Source: GCA-2737725 sp965229355 (GTDB lineage Bacteria > Pseudomonadota > Alphaproteobacteria > Rhodospirillales > Rhodospirillaceae). Taken from it: a stretch of 64,000 nt of DNA. The first letter of the stretch is position 1. Each line of letters opens with the position of its first letter. The notes under the pieces are model-generated. The model did no database searches. It saw nothing but the letters and a program-made list of their open reading frames with translations, and was not told the origin of the DNA. The stretch lies in contig OZ245869.1 of the NCBI GenBank assembly GCA_965229355.1, positions 2,108,001-2,172,000 of the forward strand, given 5' to 3'. Below are positions 59,493-64,000 of the stretch, piece by piece. A program made the translations under genes and the position numbers.

Positions 59493-60124
59493 CGTTTGGG
59501 CATCATATCGGCCACTGCGGTGGCATCTGCGGTGTCACGTGCGGCCAAGCCGTTTTGTGTGCCGCTATAATCTGCATCATTGCGGTTCTGGCTGAGCTTC
59601 CATTTGCCTTCGATGCTAGAGATGCGCAGTTCTAAGCCGACAATGGCTTTCAATTGTTTTTCGATATAGTCGCTAGGCGCGTCAGTCACGGCCCACTGAT
59701 GCGCAAAGTCCTTTTCGTGTTCCCGCGTTAAAGCTGTGACAAGCTGATGCAGCCAGGTTGGTTCTTCTATGGCACGTAAGGTGCCGCGCACATGCGTCAC
59801 CGCATAATTCCACGTCGGCACAACGCGCGCGTCTTTCAGTTTGGTCGGATACCACTGCGGCGTGACGTAGGCTTGCGGTCCATTGAAGATTGCCAACGCC
59901 TCAATGCCATCCCCCCATTCCTTCCAATGTCCATTCGCTCGCGCAACGTGGCCGCGTAACAAGAAGCCTTCCGCTGTATCTTCCAGCAGCAAGGGCAAAT
60001 GGCTGGCGCTTAGACCTGATGTGCTGTGCGTGATCAGTGCTGCTAACGGATACTGGCGGACAAACGCATGCAGTGCGTTCTCGTCATCAACTTTGAAATG
60101 TGCCGGATTATAAAAAGAGGCCAT
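59489..60124 (-). CDS. PaiB-family FMN-binding transcriptional regulator
   Basis: 211 residues. MASFYNPAHFKVDDENALHAFVRQYPLAALITHS is the PaiB start, and AIFNGPQAYVTPQWYPTKLKDARVVPTWNYAVTHVRGTLR the central FMN-binding split-barrel signature; IVGLELRISSIEGKWKLSQNR also is typical. PaiB proteins are small flavoproteins linked to repression of sporulation and degradative enzyme genes. The first codons (ATG GCC TCT) lie in the 3' arm of a perfect 13-bp inverted repeat. Confidence 0.92.
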   Translation of the reverse strand: MASFYNPAHFKVDDENALHAFVRQYPLAALITHSTSGLSASHLPLLLEDTAEGFLLRGHVARANGHWKEWGDGIEALAIFNGPQAYVTPQWYPTKLKDARVVPTWNYAVTHVRGTLRAIEEPTWLHQLVTALTREHEKDFAHQWAVTDAPSDYIEKQLKAIVGLELRISSIEGKWKLSQNRNDADYSGTQNGLAARDTADATAVADMMPKR

Positions 60125-60162
60125 GAGTTAAGGTCCAAATATGGAAATCACTCATGGCCTCT
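60116..60162. promoter_or_regulatory. 13-bp inverted repeat spanning the paiB start codon
   Basis: AGAGGCCATGAGT (60116-60128) and ACTCATGGCCTCT (60150-60162) are perfect arms 21 bp apart. On the minus strand the downstream arm holds ACTC, the start codon and codons 2-3 of paiB. It may be an autoregulatory operator or a start-sequestering RNA stem. Confidence 0.6.
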
Positions 60163-60208
60163 GATCTGTTTTAAAGTCAATGCGGCTCTCTCGCGGAGAC
60201 GCCGTTAA

Positions 60209-60703
60209 CTAGTTTAACTTTGCAACAGTCACGCACACCACATGGGTAATCTGGCCGTTCTCATCGCGGAACGGGAAGTCGGCGGAGACATATTCGATCT
60301 CTGACGTGTAGGGCGGATTGACCTTGCCATTGCTGACTTGAATGTCTGATTGATCCACAGCCGCCATGGCACGGTTGTACCAATCGATGTCGCAGATCAT
60401 GGGATTGTTGGCCGAAGCGCTCATGCCTGCGAAGTCTTCGCCCACTAGCGCGGTGACGGCCGAGCCGACAAACTCTACATCAACGCCGTTGTCAGTGTTG
60501 ATCTTCAGCACCGTCAGATGAGGTGCGTGTTCGCTCACATCCATCAGATCAAAGGCCGACCACTGGGGCAGACCATCGCCTTCGCCCAGGTTTAACCAAT
60601 ACTGGGTGAAGCCAATAACAGGATGTGGCAACAGCGGGTGGCTTGGACGGTGCGGACCTCGGTCACGCGCCAAACTTTTGATATCCAAAGCGCCGATATG
60701 CAT
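60209..60703 (-). CDS. PAS-like (PAS_5 family) protein
   Basis: 164 residues. HPVIGFTQYWLNLGEGDGLPQWSAFDLMDVSEHAPHLTVLKINTDNGVDVEFVGSAVTALVGEDFAGM is typical of the PAS_5 (PF07310-type) group, common in alphaproteobacteria, where it stands alone without an output domain. The C-terminus SEIEYVSADFPFRDENGQITHVVCVTVAKLN ends the domain. It would bind a small ligand or take part in signalling; the partner is unknown. Confidence 0.8.
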   Translation of the reverse strand: MHIGALDIKSLARDRGPHRPSHPLLPHPVIGFTQYWLNLGEGDGLPQWSAFDLMDVSEHAPHLTVLKINTDNGVDVEFVGSAVTALVGEDFAGMSASANNPMICDIDWYNRAMAAVDQSDIQVSNGKVNPPYTSEIEYVSADFPFRDENGQITHVVCVTVAKLN

Positions 60704-60911
60704 TTTAAGTCCTTTCTCTCAACAACTTGCGAGAGCGGACCCCCAACGCGACGGCACTCTTAAATGGCACCGTTCGCAACCGCAGAATCACATTTGATTT
60801 GAACTCGAAACAAACTGCAAGCGCAAACCATAAGGGGCTTCTCGGGCACACTAACGCCTTCATTTCATTGAAATTTCCAAAAGTCGCCGTCATCAGGGAG
60901 GGGTATCGGAT

Positions 60912-61505
60912 ATGACACAATTGTTTCTGGGGAAGACCGAATCGGGCTTCGGGAAAGTCGCTGTTTTTGCAGCCGTTTTAGCGCTGAATGTGGCCACGGT
61001 TGCAGCACCCAGTCAGGCCGATGATGCGCGGCTCTCTCCCGTGCGCCGCACGACAATCATGAGCTCCGACCCTGAGGCGTCATTAAAGTTCTACCGCGAT
61101 ACGCTGGGCTTTACGGTCGAGTACGACAAAGTCATCGAGAATCAGAATGAGCTGAGTTTGGTTGCGCCGGGTGCCAAAAAGGGCCGGGTCATTGCCTTGC
61201 GCCAGGGGGCTAAACGGGGCGGGTCAGTTGGGATCTCGTGGTTTGACACCATGAAGCCGCGTGCCGCCGATAAATGTGACGAAGCACCTGTGGCCGGGGC
61301 GACCAGCATGCTCCTGCTCACCGACAACCTCCAGGCGGTGTACGCCAAACTGCGCGCGATTAACGCCCCCATCCTGGCCACACCTGTGGGCTACGATCAA
61401 AGCCGTGGGCCGACAGATGCCTTTACGGTCTTTGATCCAAACTGTGTGCGCGTGGCTTTTGCGCAGATCAAAAAAGAAGCTTTTGACCAGAGTATTGAAA
61501 AATAG
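60912..61505 (+). CDS. Exported VOC-family (glyoxalase-like) protein
   Basis: 197 residues. A signal peptide ends near SQA-DDA. Two beta-alpha-beta-beta-beta VOC repeats follow: RRTTIMSSDPEASLKFYRDTLGFTVEYD and SMLLLTDNLQAVYAKLRAINAPILATPVG ... FTVFDPNCVRVAFAQ. Metal ligands are not certain. It is the first gene of a three-gene secreted-enzyme operon with the tannase-like and serine hydrolase-like genes. Confidence 0.85.
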   Translation: MTQLFLGKTESGFGKVAVFAAVLALNVATVAAPSQADDARLSPVRRTTIMSSDPEASLKFYRDTLGFTVEYDKVIENQNELSLVAPGAKKGRVIALRQGAKRGGSVGISWFDTMKPRAADKCDEAPVAGATSMLLLTDNLQAVYAKLRAINAPILATPVGYDQSRGPTDAFTVFDPNCVRVAFAQIKKEAFDQSIEK

Positions 61506-61531
61506 CTCTGGCCCTTGGGGGAGGGAATACG

Positions 61532-63148
61532 ATGAAACAGTTTTTGCAAATCGCAGTGTTTGGCTTTGCGATGATGATAAATGCTGCCGCCAGCGCGCAG
61601 CAGTCACCAGCGCCAGTCGACGCAACAGTTGCCGCTTGCCGTGGCATCATGATGCAGGATTTCTCGAAGCTCCCTGATGCGGTGACGGCCATTCAATCGG
61701 CAAGTGTTGTGGCCCCCACGGGTGATTTGCCTGAGTACTGCCGCATTCAAGGTTTCGTCAGTCCGCGTGTAAGCTTCGAGGTCCGCCTGCCAACGAAAAC
61801 CTGGAACGGCAAATTCCTGATGCAAGGGTGCGGCGGCATGTGCGGCATCCTGAATATGGAAGCGACGGAGGACTCCCTCGTCCGTGGTTATGCCGTGGTG
61901 AACACCGACATGGGGCATAAGGGCGAAAGCTTCCTCGCCACATGGGCCTATAACGACATTCAAGCGGAAATCGATTTCGGCTATCGCGCCACGCACGTTG
62001 TGGCAGTTGCAGCCAAAGCCATCGTGAACGCTTACTACGGTAAGCAGCCCGCGTATTCCTACTTCAATGGCTGCTCCACCGGTGGTCGCCAAGGCGTTGT
62101 GGAAGCACAGCGCTTCCCCGATGATTTTGACGGGATTGTCTCGGGCGCGCCGGTGTTGAACGAAATTGGCGATGGCATTCTCCATTTGCTGTGGAGCGGC
62201 CGCGCCAATTTAGATGCCGACGGCAAACCCATCTTTGATGCGCGAAAGCTAGCCATGGTGCGCAAGGCCGTGATGGCCAAGTGCGATAAGCGCGACGGCG
62301 CGGAAGATAACATTCTGCAAAATCCGCGCGCCTGTGATTTCAAACCAGCGGAATTGAAATGTACCGGCAAGGTGAAAGACAATTGCCTGAGTGCGGCTGA
62401 AGTTGGGGTTCTCGAAAAAATATATGCCGGTGCGCACGATTCAAAAGGCAACCGCATTTTTCCAGGTGGCATGTCGATTGGTTCTGAATACGAATGGGCG
62501 TCCGCGTTCATCGGGATGAACAAGCCCGATGGCACTAAAACGCCGGGCGGCATTTTAACGCCTAACACGATGATCTATCAGTTCGCGCAGTATCTCGCGT
62601 TCTTTAATGATGGTGGTCCTGCCTATAATCCCATGACGTATGATTGGGATAAAGACCCCGCACGACTGATGCTGACGGAAAGCATTTACAATGCGCAGAA
62701 CCCGGACTTGCGTAAATTCAAAGCCAGCGGTGGTAAGATGATCCTCTATCATGGCTGGGATGATCTGGAAGTGCCGCCCGCTTTAAGTGTCGACTATTAC
62801 GAAACAACCACACGCACCATGGGCGGGCTCGACAATACGCGTGATTTCTTCCGGCTCTATATGATGCCCAGCGTGGCACATTGTCGCCGTGGACCTGGCC
62901 CAGATGGCATCGACACACAAACAGCTATTGAGAATTGGGTCGAGAAGGGTATCGCGCCCGATTTCATTCTTGCCCACAAGATGGCGAAAGATCAGCCATA
63001 CTCTGGTTTGCCGCGTATTCGCTTTCCATTGAAGCAGGGCGAGGCGGTATGGGCACGCCCTATCTATGCGTATCCCGATGTGGCGACGTTCGACGGCAAA
63101 GGCGATTGGAAAGACCCGGCAGCGTGGACAAAAGGAAGCGGCAAATGA
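61532..63148 (+). CDS. Exported tannase/feruloyl esterase family protein
   Basis: 538 residues with GGGGGAGGG upstream and a signal peptide (cleavage near ASA-QQS). The tannase signature is YFNGCSTGGRQGVVEAQRFPDDFDGIVSGAPV, with nucleophile S182 next to the Cys that forms the disulfide; further on are the catalytic Asp in YHGWDDLEVPP and His in VAHCRRGPG. It should cleave esters of gallic, ferulic or related plant phenolic acids. Its stop overlaps the next start (ATGA). Confidence 0.92.
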   Translation: MKQFLQIAVFGFAMMINAAASAQQSPAPVDATVAACRGIMMQDFSKLPDAVTAIQSASVVAPTGDLPEYCRIQGFVSPRVSFEVRLPTKTWNGKFLMQGCGGMCGILNMEATEDSLVRGYAVVNTDMGHKGESFLATWAYNDIQAEIDFGYRATHVVAVAAKAIVNAYYGKQPAYSYFNGCSTGGRQGVVEAQRFPDDFDGIVSGAPVLNEIGDGILHLLWSGRANLDADGKPIFDARKLAMVRKAVMAKCDKRDGAEDNILQNPRACDFKPAELKCTGKVKDNCLSAAEVGVLEKIYAGAHDSKGNRIFPGGMSIGSEYEWASAFIGMNKPDGTKTPGGILTPNTMIYQFAQYLAFFNDGGPAYNPMTYDWDKDPARLMLTESIYNAQNPDLRKFKASGGKMILYHGWDDLEVPPALSVDYYETTTRTMGGLDNTRDFFRLYMMPSVAHCRRGPGPDGIDTQTAIENWVEKGIAPDFILAHKMAKDQPYSGLPRIRFPLKQGEAVWARPIYAYPDVATFDGKGDWKDPAAWTKGSGK

Positions 63149-64000
63149 AAAAAATCATTCTCGCACTGGCCGTGCTTCCGACTATTAGTTTTGCGCAAAC
63201 CTTGCCACCGACTCAGCCATTGAAGCCCAGCCCTGGGTACACCAAGGAAGATTTACAGAAGAAAAACGACTGGGTGAAAGAAATTGAAGCCCAAGACTTT
63301 CACTTCTGGTTTCGCATGTCGCATCTGCCGAACCTGACTGACTTTCGTCAGCCGCAGGAATGGTACAACCCTATGGCTTTGGTGGATGGTGGCTTAACCC
63401 CGTATCTGCCGGTCGCAAAGCCGACCGAGAAACCGACCATTGACCTGAAAGCCCTTGAAGCTGCTGCGTCCTACGCGATGGAGCGCGATACGCAGGCTTT
63501 CATCGTCTATCACAAGGGTAAAATTCGTTATCAGCGTTATATGGATGGCTATACCGCCACGTCTGCACTCAGTTCGCATAGCTGGGTGAAAACGCTGCAT
63601 GGCATGCTGATGGGCTTTGCTGTGGCTGATGGGAAAATCAAAAGTCTGGATGAGCCGATTGCCCATTACATCACCGAGTGGAAAGACGACCCGCGTGGGC
63701 AAATCACCATTCGGCAGTTGTTGTTAAATACGTCGGGCTTGGCCGACCCTGACCCGACTGAAATTGATCCCATGAAAAGCGTTGGCATGCAAATGGTGGA
63801 GGGCACCAACATCAATGGTGCATCACTGGCGCACCCGCTTGCCCACAAACCCGGCACAGTGTTCTCGCATAACAATGTCACCACACAACTGCTCAGCATG
63901 GTGATGCAGCGCGCAACGGGTGTGCGGTTCGATAAGTATCTCTCAGAAAAAATCTGGCAGCCTATTGGCGCGCAACGCGGTGCTTTACGGCTTGATAAGC
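63145..64000 (+). CDS. Exported serine hydrolase, beta-lactamase/class C type (3' truncated)
   Basis: 285 codons are visible from ATG 63145, which overlaps the tannase stop (ATGA) and has GGAAG upstream. A short signal peptide MKKIILALAVLPTISFA is followed by a beta-lactamase-like fold. SxxK nucleophile motif SHSWVKTL, the second motif SHNN (YxN position), and RQLLLNTSGLADPD. Class C-like esterase/peptidase members cleave esters, D-amino-acid amides or beta-lactams. The C-terminal motif (KTG-like) lies beyond the window. Confidence 0.9.
   Translation, partial: MKKIILALAVLPTISFAQTLPPTQPLKPSPGYTKEDLQKKNDWVKEIEAQDFHFWFRMSHLPNLTDFRQPQEWYNPMALVDGGLTPYLPVAKPTEKPTIDLKALEAAASYAMERDTQAFIVYHKGKIRYQRYMDGYTATSALSSHSWVKTLHGMLMGFAVADGKIKSLDEPIAHYITEWKDDPRGQITIRQLLLNTSGLADPDPTEIDPMKSVGMQMVEGTNINGASLAHPLAHKPGTVFSHNNVTTQLLSMVMQRATGVRFDKYLSEKIWQPIGAQRGALRLDK

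Overview
The window looks like chromosomal DNA of a free-living alphaproteobacterium. The main reasons are a complete FixL-FixJ-FixK oxygen cascade, a NodT-type outer-membrane efflux lipoprotein, a B-type (ba3-like) haem-copper oxidase and a moderately high GC content. No rRNA, tRNA, CRISPR array or intact transposon was seen. A perfect 16-bp parS core (47462-47477) suggests the segment lies in the replication-origin half of a chromosome, or on a large ParAB replicon.

Layout. (1) 1-7417, metal/haem block, all on +: the 3' part of a CusA/CzcA RND pump, a small exported protein, a lipoprotein, a P1B-4 type metal ATPase flanked by two exported ChuX/HutX-like proteins, and a histidine-rich polytopic membrane protein. 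(2) 7419-9433: a small membrane protein and a HipBA toxin-antitoxin pair with a perfect inverted-repeat operator. (3) 9434-9919: an AT-rich gap with short repeats. (4) 9920-24208, low-oxygen island: GNAT, hemerythrin, FixJ, FixL, two small unknown proteins, FixK, two universal stress proteins, HemG-like flavodoxin, thioredoxin 2, a ba3-like oxidase with dihaem cytochrome c, and a nucleotide phosphorylase plus PRPP-synthetase pair. Four FNR/FixK boxes (TTGAY-N4-RTCAA) lie upstream of these genes. The FixK recognition helix carries the matching E-T-V-S-R signature.

(5) 24280-40260, lipid block: NodT lipoprotein, a MinD/ParA-like ATPase, a cyclic-nucleotide-binding protein, a DevBCA/MacB-like ABC exporter, LplT-like transporter, phosphoethanolamine-N-methyltransferase-like enzyme and a cytidylyltransferase on +. 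Facing them is a four-gene minus operon encoding a CDP-alcohol phosphotransferase, a PEP mutase fused to a nucleotidyltransferase, phosphonopyruvate decarboxylase and 2-AEP transaminase. Then come PlsC, an SDR and an HAD phosphatase. Read together, this is a full route from PEP to CMP-aminoethylphosphonate and then a phosphonolipid, next to enzymes that could make a methylated or choline-type headgroup. It is the strongest candidate for a little-described system in the window.

(6) 40487-47378: two-component pairs, an isochorismatase-family hydrolase and an AraC regulator. (7) 47379-47715: tandem repeats and parS. (8) 47716-64000, accessory metabolism: a large winged-helix/NB-ARC regulator, XapX, YtcJ-like amidohydrolase, DoxX, an MFS transporter with an extra C-terminal domain, S-formylglutathione hydrolase, OsmC, hydrolases, DJ-1, Nudix, PaiB, a PAS_5 protein, and a secreted VOC/tannase/serine-hydrolase operon cut by the window end. 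Several start regions here (AraC, FghA, PaiB) lie inside perfect inverted repeats. All assignments come from reading sequence motifs; no database search was run.
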